28,219 nt of DNA from CAZQIC01 sp964593555 (GCA_964593555.1 CAZQIC010000058.1:1-28219), one strand, 5' to 3'; positions 15,786 to 24,768 are shown, counted from the first letter of the stretch. Program-made: numbers and translations. Notes: generated by a model not told the origin, from the letters alone.

Positions 15786-17318
15786 TTAAAAAAGTTTAAA
15801 AAGTGTAATTTCATTATATCTGCCGATCGGCTTTGATATAAATGATTGAAGGTAGGGTTCCTTACATAAATTAGTATCACTAATGATTAAATACCTAGCA
15901 CCAAGATCTATGTGGTATTTAATGTTTTCTTCCGATTTATTTTCTTCATACAAGGATGTCCAGCCTGGTTGGTTCATGAGATACAACGATGCATTGGGAG
16001 TTTGATCAGGAATACTAATTACCTTATCCTCAGCAGTTATTCCCAGTGAGCGCATGTAGGGTGTAATAGTCATAAAAGATTTTGTTACCGGAATATTGTA
16101 TGACATCCATCCTTCATAGCGTACTTTTTGTCTGTCAATTGTGTAGTTTATATTTTTAAACAGAAACCAGGTAAACAATAATTTAAATCCTATAGCAATC
16201 CAGCGGATACGGATGTCGACAATAAATTTTTTGACGAATACCATAAACAACATAGGGAAAAACGGTAAAAAGGAAATAACATAATAATCATGATACTTAT
16301 ACTGTTCAAACCATAAAAGTATACAGGTTATAACGCTGGCGAAACACATGCTTATAAAATGCGTTAAACTGGCAGTGCCCCGCCATGAATAAAAAATAAT
16401 TGTCAAGGCAAAAAGTACAATACTAATTTTTATTGTTAATGGCATATAATATTCGAAGCGTGTATTCAGCCATATTTGGTCAATTACGTCATGTACTTGT
16501 GTTTTGGTGAGAGACCATAAGGGTACGACTTTAGTGTAAAAATAAATACTGCTGTGTTGTTCGTTATACCACATTGCATAGCGGTACCATATAATTACTC
16601 CAATGCAGCATATAATGAATGGGTGATATTGTACAATAGCCTCTTTTATTTTAGCTGCACTTCGTTCTTTAACCAAATAATATATCGCTTCTGCTGTAAG
16701 TACAATGAGTAAGGCCATAAATGAAATAAGTGCAATGAGCTTAAGCAATCCGGCGAGCATAAAAAACAAAGCTGAGAACCATATCCATTTTTTCTTTCCA
16801 CTCTCTTTAAACAAGAGGAAAAGGTACCAGCCTATGAATGAAAAACTTATTGCAGTAGGATCGGCAATAAAGCTGTTGCCATAAAAAACCAGTACCGGCG
16901 AAGAAAATAATAACAGGGCAATTCCCATGCCCCAAAAAGTGTCTTTAAGAATTTTATCAATGGATTTATACAGGAAGAATAATCCTATAAAAAGAATGAT
17001 CATCCAGATAAGACGATAAATAAATTCGCTAGGGCCAAAAATTTTATATGCTCCGGCAACGAGGTAATATAACCCCGGAAATTCGCCTACGGCATATCCA
17101 TTATCGCCTAATCGATTGTGTAGTTGTGGCTGCATAAAATGCATACCATGCTGGTAATAATTGAGTGTCATTGAAGTACAATCTGTCTGTCTCCACATAT
17201 GAGTGGATTGTGGGCGCATTGACAATTGCTCAAAGTAACCGTATTCAAAAGCAATGCAGACGAATAAGCAGAAAAAGAAAAGAAACTTAATTAGTGGATG
17301 ATGAACTATTTTTTTCAA
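15786..17318 (-). CDS. GT39/PMT_2-like membrane glycosyltransferase
   Basis: The 510-residue polytopic protein has the most recognisable GT-C signature in the window. The first external loop reads RPQSTHMWRQTDCTSMTLNY, then GDNGYAVGEFPGLYYLVAG. This matches PMT_2 / ArnT-like proteins (PF13231), where the acidic residue in RQTD and the EFP segment are conserved. About ten helices follow, then a soluble C-terminal domain (about 400-510). The start is a TTG 19 bases after the upstream stop; no in-frame ATG lies near it. A KKIVHHPLIKFLFFF helix directly follows the TTG, which supports it. Members transfer sugars from polyprenyl phosphate to protein, lipid A or other acceptors outside the inner membrane; the acceptor here is unknown. 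Confidence 0.78.
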   Translation of the reverse strand: MKKIVHHPLIKFLFFFCLFVCIAFEYGYFEQLSMRPQSTHMWRQTDCTSMTLNYYQHGMHFMQPQLHNRLGDNGYAVGEFPGLYYLVAGAYKIFGPSEFIYRLIWMIILFIGLFFLYKSIDKILKDTFWGMGIALLLFSSPVLVFYGNSFIADPTAISFSFIGWYLFLLFKESGKKKWIWFSALFFMLAGLLKLIALISFMALLIVLTAEAIYYLVKERSAAKIKEAIVQYHPFIICCIGVIIWYRYAMWYNEQHSSIYFYTKVVPLWSLTKTQVHDVIDQIWLNTRFEYYMPLTIKISIVLFALTIIFYSWRGTASLTHFISMCFASVITCILLWFEQYKYHDYYVISFLPFFPMLFMVFVKKFIVDIRIRWIAIGFKLLFTWFLFKNINYTIDRQKVRYEGWMSYNIPVTKSFMTITPYMRSLGITAEDKVISIPDQTPNASLYLMNQPGWTSLYEENKSEENIKYHIDLGARYLIISDTNLCKEPYLQSFISKPIGRYNEITLFKLF

Positions 17319-17337
17319 TGTAATTTTTCGTATGACC

Positions 17338-18933
17338 CTATTTAATTTTTAAAATTAATTTTTCATCTAAATTGTTGGCCACGCACCACCTGGTTAAAGC
17401 AGTGTCATTATATTTACCAAAAAAGTCAATGTATTCATGCGGGTAGTGGCCTGAATAAGCATTTACACAGGGAATGTTGAGGGACTGAGCAGCAAGCATT
17501 GTGTTGATATGCATTGCCATTTCATTTTCTACTTTAGGCGGCATATAGGCAATGGCAGCGTAATCTTCTGTGTATACGTTTTTAATTTTCTGCGTAACGG
17601 CCTCGATCTCTATTTGTGAATTTTTTTTATTGTAGCGCGGAATTTCCTGTGGTTCTATCAGGTTGTCGACGATAGCCAATAGTGGCAGAAAGTATACTAT
17701 CCATTTTGTCCACGTTCTCACTACAAGAAGCTCTTTGAAAATAAAAGCGAAGATCAATACGAAGAACATAACTTCAACATTCGTTATTCTGTTGATGGCT
17801 CTCATAGAGTTAAAGCCGGGGATTTCAAAAACAAGTCTGTATAACGATAAACCATTTATATTCAGGCAAAAAATAAAATTTAAAAATAGCGCAAGAAGCA
17901 GAAAGGCAATAAATTTCTTTTCGGGACTCTTATTCATTTTAAATAATGCTATAAGTGCGATTAAAAAGCCTAACCATGGAAGACCGCCCAGGAACAAAAT
18001 ATGGCACCACCAGAATGGAATAATTGGCATAGCATGTTCTGATAAAAATGGCCAGGCGATGGAAGCCTTAGAAGTAAAAAAATATGAACGTAGTGTAGGT
18101 ATGCTGGAAAGCGCATCTTCAAAAGCCAATGGGGAAAGCAAACGCGATGCTTCCATGTATGGGCCTGCCAATGGGAGCAAAAGAATAACTGCCAATAGTA
18201 ATATTCCTATGTGTTTAATCAGGATCCTGAAATTTTTGAATTGTATAAATAAATTCCAGTCTTTATAAATTATTAAATAAGCAATTGATAAAAATATTAT
18301 GGAATAAATGAGAAAAAAGCCGAGGTACATACCACAATAAAACTGGTAGACAATTCCAAGGAAAGCGCCTAGCAAATATTTTAATTGTTTACTTCTTAAA
18401 TAATTCCAGCTCCAGAAAAAAACAAGGGGCACTGCAAACCGTGGGAACACCTGGATATTGGTAAGATGTCCAAGGATTAAAATTGAAAAGGCGAATATAT
18501 ATGCTCCGGTAGATGCAAGGATAGTATGTTGAATCCATTTGGAGAGGACCCAATAGCAGGCGATAAAATTAAGAGCAAAAATTGTCAGGAGCCACAACTG
18601 AAAAGCTGTTTCCCTGTCAGTGCCAAATATCCTGAATAGTGTATAGATTGGAGCTGTACCTATCAGGTTATCGGAAAATGCAATAACATTTGCCTGGGGG
18701 TACATCATGGGCGCATCCCAGAACTTACGGTCCTGGAAGGTAAAATATTTATAACAATGCTCTAAAACATAATTGTTAAATCGCGCATCTCCGTAGTCGC
18801 CGGGAACCATAGAAAAATCTGTTTCAAAAATGGTAACAGGAACTAAGTAGAGCCCAACAGCAAGAAGGAGTAAAGGGAAAAAACGCAAAAGAGGAATTTT
18901 ATTATTATCAAACCATTTATTCCAGCTATCCAT
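17338..18933 (-). CDS. GT-C-like polytopic membrane protein (PGDYGDARFN family)
   Basis: The 531-residue protein has around a dozen helices. The first external loop begins VPGDYGDARFNNYVLEH and continues with FWDAPMMYPQANVIAFSDNL. This resembles a widespread bacterial GT-C-like family with a PGD..D...N..L motif followed by a YP....AFSE...G segment; members are mostly uncharacterised. Helices continue to about residue 420. A short C-terminal soluble part follows, with a NAYSGHYPHEY stretch. The ATG is 2 bases beyond the stop of the upstream GT2 gene, so the pair is almost certainly cotranscribed. This suggests that the GT2 supplies its lipid-linked sugar. Donor and acceptor are not visible. 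Confidence 0.72.
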   Translation of the reverse strand: MDSWNKWFDNNKIPLLRFFPLLLLAVGLYLVPVTIFETDFSMVPGDYGDARFNNYVLEHCYKYFTFQDRKFWDAPMMYPQANVIAFSDNLIGTAPIYTLFRIFGTDRETAFQLWLLTIFALNFIACYWVLSKWIQHTILASTGAYIFAFSILILGHLTNIQVFPRFAVPLVFFWSWNYLRSKQLKYLLGAFLGIVYQFYCGMYLGFFLIYSIIFLSIAYLIIYKDWNLFIQFKNFRILIKHIGILLLAVILLLPLAGPYMEASRLLSPLAFEDALSSIPTLRSYFFTSKASIAWPFLSEHAMPIIPFWWCHILFLGGLPWLGFLIALIALFKMNKSPEKKFIAFLLLALFLNFIFCLNINGLSLYRLVFEIPGFNSMRAINRITNVEVMFFVLIFAFIFKELLVVRTWTKWIVYFLPLLAIVDNLIEPQEIPRYNKKNSQIEIEAVTQKIKNVYTEDYAAIAYMPPKVENEMAMHINTMLAAQSLNIPCVNAYSGHYPHEYIDFFGKYNDTALTRWCVANNLDEKLILKIK

Positions 18934-18935
18934 GG

Positions 18936-19649
18936 TTATTTCATTTTAAACAAACCATACTTGATAATGGTATTAAGGATCCGCAGTCCGTCCGAATTGC
19001 GTAATTTTTTTCCTTCGCCTTCATTTCTTGGGAAATATCTTACAGGAACTTCTGCTATCCAGTTCTTTCTTAGTCTGGCACATTTGATAAGCAGTTCAGC
19101 CTCGAACCCGAATTTTTTCTCTCTCAGGTTTAATTTGTCGTAAAGCTCACGGGTAAATAATTTATAACCACAAGCCATATCTGTCAGGTGAACATTAATA
19201 AAAACGGATGTAATGTTTGTGAAAATTTTATTTGCAAAATATCTTTTGAAAGCAGGCTGTGTGCGCAGTACACCAGGTAAATATCTCGATCCATTTACAA
19301 ATGGAACATTTAATTCGTGCATGGCAATTAAGAGCGAAGGAATGTCGGAAGGTGATAATTCAAGATCGGCATCCTGGATTAGAATAACATCCCCGGAGGA
19401 ACTTTGTATCCCGGTGCGCACAGCAGCTCCCTTTCCCTGGTTTTCTGAATGAGCGAATAATTTTATATGAATTCTGCCTTGGATATAGTTCTGCACAACT
19501 GTAAAAGAACCATCTTTTGATCTATCGTCGACAACGATTATTTCGGTATTGGAGACAAAATCGGGATAAGATATTTTCGATAATTGCTCTAATAATGCAA
19601 TGATCGATTTTTCTTCGTTATAAAGAGGTATAACAATGCTTAATTTCAC
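18936..19649 (-). CDS. DPM1-like GT2 glycosyltransferase (second paralog)
   Basis: The 237-residue protein is a soluble GT-A enzyme paralogous to the one at 11603-12319. IVIPLYNEE (5-13), VDDRSKDGS (40-48), QGKGAAVRTG (71-80), IQDADLELSP with D93-x-D95 (91-100), NGSRYLPG (119-126), LTDMACGYKLF (155-165) and FGFEAE are all in register with the paralog. The start is GTG at 19649; no in-frame ATG precedes it and MKLSIVIP is the expected beginning. It heads a minus-strand run with three GT-C-like genes. The likely job is synthesis of polyprenyl-phosphate-linked sugar. The second copy could make a different sugar or serve a different acceptor pathway. A TACATTTG box lies about 70 bases upstream. 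Confidence 0.88.
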   Translation of the reverse strand: MKLSIVIPLYNEEKSIIALLEQLSKISYPDFVSNTEIIVVDDRSKDGSFTVVQNYIQGRIHIKLFAHSENQGKGAAVRTGIQSSSGDVILIQDADLELSPSDIPSLLIAMHELNVPFVNGSRYLPGVLRTQPAFKRYFANKIFTNITSVFINVHLTDMACGYKLFTRELYDKLNLREKKFGFEAELLIKCARLRKNWIAEVPVRYFPRNEGEGKKLRNSDGLRILNTIIKYGLFKMK

Positions 19650-19715
19650 TTGAACATATTTTATAAGCTTTTGATGCCAAGTGGAACTCGCTTAAAACGC
19701 TCGTTTCACTAATAA

Positions 19716-19723
19716 CAAATGTA
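19716..19723 (-). promoter_or_regulatory. candidate -7 box for the minus-strand GT2/GT-C operon
   Basis: The minus strand reads TACATTTG, a full TAnnTTTG match, 67 bases upstream of the GTG start. No TTG was found at the expected -33 distance. Confidence 0.35.
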
Positions 19724-19757
19724 AGTTAACGGAACTCAATAGTAAAATTTTTGTATA

Positions 19758-19765
19758 TATATTTG
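19758..19765 (+). promoter_or_regulatory. candidate -7 box for the GT-C/trefoil gene
   Basis: TATATTTG matches TAnnTTTG and ends 22 bases before the ATG at 19788. A -33 TTG is not obvious. It diverges from the TACATTTG box at 19716-19723, so this 138-base gap plausibly holds two divergent promoters. Confidence 0.35.
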
Positions 19766-19787
19766 CCCTTATTCTTTCCAACAGAAA

Positions 19788-21548
19788 ATGCTTAATACGC
19801 GTAATGTTATTCTATTTGCAGCAGCCTGCTGGTTAGCGGTGATCATTGCTGTAAGGCCATGGAAAGAAAATATTATTATAAATGATGTCGTTAACTACTA
19901 TGGCTATTTACCTGCAGCAATTATATATCATGATCTTACGCTTGATTTTGTAAAAGAGGATCCCGACTTTTTCTATCGGAAGTATTGGCCCGAAACAGCA
20001 GCTAATGGGGGTAAGGTAATAAGAATGACAATGGGAATCAGTTATTTATATCTCCCATTTTTTCTTACGGGCCATTTAATGGCCGGAATTTTATCGGAAC
20101 CACAAACTGGATTTTCATGGCCTTATCAATGTTGTGTATTGTTTGGATGTTTGTTTTACCTCATTATCGGGTTGATATTCCTTGCGAGGATATTAAAAAG
20201 GTTTTTCACTGAAAAAATATCTGCCCTTGTTATCTTATGTGTTTTTGGTGGAACTAATTTGTTTTGTTACTCTACTATCGATGGATTGATGTCACATGGC
20301 TTCATCTTTTCATTGATGTGTATGATGTTGTATTATACAATAAAATGGCATGAGCATTCCGACAGAAAAAATTCCATAAAATTAGGACTCTTGTTAGGGC
20401 TGCTTACACTCATCAGGCCAATTCATATTTCATTGGTATTGATCCCGCTTTTGTATGGAGTGAGCAATTGGAAAGAACTGAGGGATAAACTGAAAATGTT
20501 AATTAGCAATTATAAGTATTTAGTAATTGTAATTATTTGTTTCCTTATTCCCGGTATTCCTCAGCTGATCTATTGGAAGTATAATTCAGGGCAATGGTTT
20601 TTTTATAGCTACGGTAAGGAACGTTTTTTCTTTGGCCACCCTCATTTTATTGATGGGTTATTTAGTTTCAGGAAAGGCTGGCTTGTGTATACCCCGGTAA
20701 TGGTATTTGCGCTAATAGGTTTTTATTTTATGAAAAGGTTTGCAAGGAATTTTTTTATTTCCTCGCTAATTGCTTTTATCCTTGGAACGTACATGATCCT
20801 GAGTTGGTGGTGCTGGTGGTATGGCGGTTCGTTTGGTCAGCGATCGATGATCGATTTCTATGGATTGCTTGCGTTGCCAATGGGGTCTTTTTTTACTTAT
20901 GTTGCAACGAAGAAAAAAATAGTAGGTCTTTCAATATATATTGTTGTTACATTATTAATCACATTAAACTTTTTTCAGACCTGGCAGTATTTTAATCAGT
21001 TCATCCATTTTGATTCGATGACAAGAGAAGCATATGTGGAAGGGTTTTTTAAAACGGAACATACCTATAAATGGTATAAAGTACTTGAAGAGCCGGAGTA
21101 TGAGCGAGTGCTGATGGGAATACCCGAAAAATATTCAAGAGAAGAAATATGTGATCAGGGAAATAAAAGAATTAGTTTAAGAGCAGATAATTATCAATTT
21201 ATTTGTTCTGAGCTGGATAAAGAGGGTGAGTTAGCGGCGAACAGGGAAAATATTGGAGATTGGGAAAGATTTAATTTGGTGAATCTCGGAGATCAAAAGA
21301 TAGCGCTGCAGGCTTACAACGGGAAATATGCGTCTGTTAATGATTCCACATCATTGTTGCAGACGGTGAAAGATTCAGTTAGTGCCGAATGCATTTTCAC
21401 ATTGAATTATTCAGGAAACAACAGGATAAGATTGAAGGATAGGAATGGAAATTATGTTGTGCGCAGAGAGGACAGTGGAAATTTTCTATTCGCAAATGAA
21501 AAAAGGGAAACTCCTTTCGGAATATTTAAACTGACCATTTATTATTGA
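19788..21548 (+). CDS. GT-C-like membrane protein fused to a C-terminal fascin-like beta-trefoil
   Basis: The 586-residue protein has about ten helices in residues 1-405. The first external loop has NDVVNYYGYLPAAIIYHDL and later YRKYWPE, typical of Bacteroidota GT-C-like proteins. Residues 458-586 form three repeats of about 42 residues. Repeat 1 is RISLRADNYQFICSE...LAANRENIGDWERFNLV, repeat 2 starts KIALQAYNGKYASVND, and repeat 3 starts RIRLKDRNGNYVVRRED. The I.L.A.NG.Y pattern with ANR..IG.WE.F matches fascin / actin-cross-linking-like beta-trefoils, which often bind carbohydrate. The C-terminal domain should be extracytoplasmic, so it could hold the glycan acceptor or product. It is convergent with the next gene (3-base gap). 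Confidence 0.72.
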   Translation: MLNTRNVILFAAACWLAVIIAVRPWKENIIINDVVNYYGYLPAAIIYHDLTLDFVKEDPDFFYRKYWPETAANGGKVIRMTMGISYLYLPFFLTGHLMAGILSEPQTGFSWPYQCCVLFGCLFYLIIGLIFLARILKRFFTEKISALVILCVFGGTNLFCYSTIDGLMSHGFIFSLMCMMLYYTIKWHEHSDRKNSIKLGLLLGLLTLIRPIHISLVLIPLLYGVSNWKELRDKLKMLISNYKYLVIVIICFLIPGIPQLIYWKYNSGQWFFYSYGKERFFFGHPHFIDGLFSFRKGWLVYTPVMVFALIGFYFMKRFARNFFISSLIAFILGTYMILSWWCWWYGGSFGQRSMIDFYGLLALPMGSFFTYVATKKKIVGLSIYIVVTLLITLNFFQTWQYFNQFIHFDSMTREAYVEGFFKTEHTYKWYKVLEEPEYERVLMGIPEKYSREEICDQGNKRISLRADNYQFICSELDKEGELAANRENIGDWERFNLVNLGDQKIALQAYNGKYASVNDSTSLLQTVKDSVSAECIFTLNYSGNNRIRLKDRNGNYVVRREDSGNFLFANEKRETPFGIFKLTIYY

Positions 21549-21551
21549 ACA

Positions 21552-22937
21552 TTATAACCGTTCAAAAACATATATCTCAAAAAGTTTTTCTCCCGAACCG
21601 TTTTCGCGAAATTTTTTCAAAAATTTATACGAAGAACTGTTTTCTATAAAAATATTTAAAGGAACTCTGCCTTCGAGCGGAGCAAAATGAGAGTCCCAGA
21701 TAATAATATCACCCTTCCTACTGTTTTCAACTCCCGAACGCCAAAGACCCATCATCTCTTCACTGTTAAATGGATCCTTATCCAGGAAGAATGAAATGTA
21801 AGGACCAAGAGCAAAAGCTCTTCTGTTGTTCAGTTCGGCTTCCTTTATCCAGTCGGCAGTTTCTTTTGTCACTGTTCCTTCGTTATCTAATGGTCTTGGA
21901 AATTGGTGTTGTTTAAATGGGATAAATAACACAAGCCATGAGATAAGGCCGGTTATAATTTTTTTCAGTAAGTTGTTCCTACAATAAGAAATAAGTAGGT
22001 TAAATCCGCGCAATGCAATGATGGCTGATAGAGGCGCAACGGCGGCAATAACCCGGATAAGTCCCAGCGATCCAAAAATTCCTTTCCACCAGAAAATAGA
22101 ATGTGCAATAAAATAAATACTAAAGCCACAAACAATTAGAATTTTTTCTTCGAGAGATGAGTTATTGCTCCTCGTTAAATACGAAAAAAAGCCTAAGCCC
22201 AATAATACGACCAATGGTGTTCCCAATAAAAATTCGTTCTTGGAAATAAACCAGAACAAAGAGCCGCTTCCATAAATATCTCTTGCTCCATTGTATGGGT
22301 TTTGTGAAATTACCCAGAATAGATCATGGAAATAAAAATATCCGACGGTACTATAAATTATAAATCCTGTTCCAAGGAAGAAAAGTTTTTTCCAGTTTTT
22401 GTTATAGATCAGTATAAATGCGAATAAGGGCAAAAGAATATATCCTTCGCTTCGAATGAAAGGGAGAAATGAAATTAGTATTGAACCAATGCGATAATAT
22501 TTTTTTACAAAAAGTAAAACAGAGGCGGAAAGAATAAGTCCAAAGAAAATTTCTGTCAGCCCTGAAATAATTACTACATAATAAATAGGAGTGAAAAGTG
22601 CGAACAAGGGAGCGATCCACTCGTTGGCAGTTTGAAGTTGTTTGCAAATCCGATAAATAATAAACCCCGTAAGTGTAGCGCAAAGTGTATTAAAGAGTGC
22701 AATACCAACAAAACCAAATTGCGCAAAGGGGCTGCTGATCAACGTAAAGAATGGTTTTCCCCAATGGTGCAGGAATAGTTCAGGATGTTTAAATGAATAT
22801 TTTGCAATAAGAAAATGCATAATGCTATCACCGCTTTCGAATGTGCCTTGAGAGAGAAAACAGAAAATAGAAGTGACACAAAAAAAAAGAACCAAGCCAA
22901 TGTATACTAAGCTTGATTCTTTTACAATGCTTTTCAA
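21552..22937 (-). CDS. GT-C-like polytopic membrane protein
   Basis: The 461-residue protein has about ten helices to residue 345. A soluble C-terminal part of about 115 residues follows. The first external loop reads ESGDSIMHFLIAKYSF, then LFLHHWGKPFFTL, a pattern seen in Bacteroidota GT-C-like proteins with an acidic GD near the catalytic site. FLPFIRSEGYILLPL later fits the same group. The start is a TTG 10 bases after the stop of the ABC ATPase gene. The next in-frame Met would remove the first helix, so TTG is kept. The tight spacing puts it in the ABC gene's transcript, although functionally it belongs with the GT cluster. Substrates are unknown. Confidence 0.68.
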   Translation of the reverse strand: MKSIVKESSLVYIGLVLFFCVTSIFCFLSQGTFESGDSIMHFLIAKYSFKHPELFLHHWGKPFFTLISSPFAQFGFVGIALFNTLCATLTGFIIYRICKQLQTANEWIAPLFALFTPIYYVVIISGLTEIFFGLILSASVLLFVKKYYRIGSILISFLPFIRSEGYILLPLFAFILIYNKNWKKLFFLGTGFIIYSTVGYFYFHDLFWVISQNPYNGARDIYGSGSLFWFISKNEFLLGTPLVVLLGLGFFSYLTRSNNSSLEEKILIVCGFSIYFIAHSIFWWKGIFGSLGLIRVIAAVAPLSAIIALRGFNLLISYCRNNLLKKIITGLISWLVLFIPFKQHQFPRPLDNEGTVTKETADWIKEAELNNRRAFALGPYISFFLDKDPFNSEEMMGLWRSGVENSRKGDIIIWDSHFAPLEGRVPLNIFIENSSSYKFLKKFRENGSGEKLFEIYVFERL

Positions 22938-22947
22938 AGCAATATGA

Positions 22948-24768
22948 TTATACTGTGACTGCCGCTGCAGCTTTTCTCAATCTCTTACTTTCAATAGAGG
23001 CCTTAATGTCATCAAGTTCGCCTGTTGGTATAGCGCTGATCAGGTTTCGGGTGTACTCGGTTTTTGGGTTGGAATATATTTCGTCTGCATCACCCATTTC
23101 TTCAACCTTGCCTTTATTCATTACCACCATTCGATCCGACATGAATTTTACAACACTTAGATCATGTGAGATAAAAATATAAGTAAATCCAAATTCCTTA
23201 CGTAACTCGTTCAGCAGGTTCAATACCTGTGCCTGGATGGAAACGTCCAATGCGGAAACAGATTCATCGCAAATAATAAACTTAGGATTAAGAGCCAAGG
23301 CACGCGCAATACAAATACGCTGGCGTTGTCCTCCTGAAAATTCATGAGGGTAACGATAGAAATGTGCCTCATTCATGTTTACCCTATTTAGCAGGGCCAT
23401 TACTTTTTCTTTACGTTCTTTATTATCAGCATAAACGCCATGAACCTTCATCGGTTCCATAATGGCTTCGCCAATAGTAATGCGAGGGTTAAGTGATGAA
23501 TAAGGATCCTGGAAAATAATCTGAATATCTTTGCGCAATGCACGCATCTCCTTTGGAGAGTAATTAATAATATTTTGACCGTTGAAAATTATTTCGCCTT
23601 CTGTTGGTTCAATCAAGCGAAGGACGCTGCGGCCCAAGGTTGTTTTTCCGCAGCCCGATTCACCTACGAGTCCAAGTGTTTCACCCGGATATACATCAAA
23701 ACTCACATCATCAACTGCTTTAACATAATCTTTTGTTTTCCCGAAAAGGCCTGAGCTAATAGGGAAATATGTTTTAAGATTTTTTATTTGAAGCAAAGGC
23801 TCCTTCGCATATAATTTTTTATGATGCTCAGCGCGCTCTTCGCTTGTATAAACAAATTTATCTGTAGCTTCTTTAACAGTAAGATTGCTTTCTACCATTT
23901 CACCGTCTTTATCAGTGCTCATAAAATCGGGAACAGTAGGCAGCCAATGCAAGCGCCTGTTGAGTGGAGGACGGCAAGCCAATAGCCCTTTAGTATAAGG
24001 ATGTTTTGGATTTGAGAAAATATCCCAAACATTTCCCTGCTCAACAATTTTCCCTTTGTACATTACAATCACCTTGTCCGCAAGTTCAGCTATAACACCA
24101 AGGTCATGTGTAATGAACATGATTCCCATTTCATGTTCCGTCTGTAATTTCTGCATCAGCTCCAGTATGGTTGCTTGTACAGTTACATCCAGCGCTGTTG
24201 TTGGTTCATCAGCAATAAGTATAGAAGGCTGGCAGGACATGGCCATCGCAATCATTACACGTTGCTTTTGTCCGCCGGAGATCTGGTGAGGGTAAGTATC
24301 AAAAATTGATTCCGGTCTTGGTAATTGAACTTCTTTAAAAAGTTCTATTGTTTTTATTTTGGCTTCTTTTTTAGAAATTTTCTGGTGCAATATTATTGCT
24401 TCCATTACCTGGTTACCGCAAGTGTAAACGGGATTAAGTGAAGTCATTGGCTCCTGGAAAATCATCGCCACTTCATTGCCTCTATAGCTGCGCATTTCCT
24501 TTTCAGAAAGCTGAGTGAGATCAACAACTCCATTTTTTTTAGAGTGGAATAAAATTTCTCCTGAAGCAATACGTCCCGGAGGATTTGGAATAAGACGCAT
24601 TACAGAAAGTGCCGTAACTGATTTGCCTGATCCTGATTCGCCGACTATACCAACGGTCTCGCCCTTGTTAAGGGTAAACGAAACGTTGTTTACTGCATTT
24701 ACAGTCTCATCCTCGGTGCGGAATTCCGTCACCAGGTTCTTTATCTCTAATAATATATCGCCATTCAT
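22948..24768 (-). CDS. fused two-domain peptide/nickel-type ABC transporter ATPase (DppD-DppF-like)
   Basis: The 606-residue protein has two ABC ATPase domains in tandem. Domain 1 has Walker A GESGSGKS (43-50), signature SGGQKQR (164-170), Walker B LIADEP (184-189) and switch His221. An oligopeptide-type C-terminal extension follows (HPYTKGLLACRPPLN, about 256-270). Domain 2 has GESGCGKT (369-376), SGGQRQR (478-484), FIICDE (497-502) and His535. Catalytic residues are intact in both. The fusion resembles GsiA/YliA and energises uptake of oligopeptides or related solutes at the inner membrane. No permease or binding-protein gene lies in the window, so its partners must be elsewhere. It would work on the cytoplasmic side. 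Confidence 0.95.
   Translation of the reverse strand: MNGDILLEIKNLVTEFRTEDETVNAVNNVSFTLNKGETVGIVGESGSGKSVTALSVMRLIPNPPGRIASGEILFHSKKNGVVDLTQLSEKEMRSYRGNEVAMIFQEPMTSLNPVYTCGNQVMEAIILHQKISKKEAKIKTIELFKEVQLPRPESIFDTYPHQISGGQKQRVMIAMAMSCQPSILIADEPTTALDVTVQATILELMQKLQTEHEMGIMFITHDLGVIAELADKVIVMYKGKIVEQGNVWDIFSNPKHPYTKGLLACRPPLNRRLHWLPTVPDFMSTDKDGEMVESNLTVKEATDKFVYTSEERAEHHKKLYAKEPLLQIKNLKTYFPISSGLFGKTKDYVKAVDDVSFDVYPGETLGLVGESGCGKTTLGRSVLRLIEPTEGEIIFNGQNIINYSPKEMRALRKDIQIIFQDPYSSLNPRITIGEAIMEPMKVHGVYADNKERKEKVMALLNRVNMNEAHFYRYPHEFSGGQRQRICIARALALNPKFIICDESVSALDVSIQAQVLNLLNELRKEFGFTYIFISHDLSVVKFMSDRMVVMNKGKVEEMGDADEIYSNPKTEYTRNLISAIPTGELDDIKASIESKRLRKAAAAVTV

Noticed and set aside
17663..18268. 201-residue open frame on the plus strand
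   Set aside because: It lies fully antisense to the GT-C-like gene at 17338-18933, which has clear membrane-protein features. The translation has no recognisable domain or signal.
19681..19710. Possible inverted repeat GTGGAAC...GTTTCAC in the divergent promoter region
   Set aside because: The arms have a mismatch and are short, and no further pairing is present. Not better than expected in AT-rich DNA.
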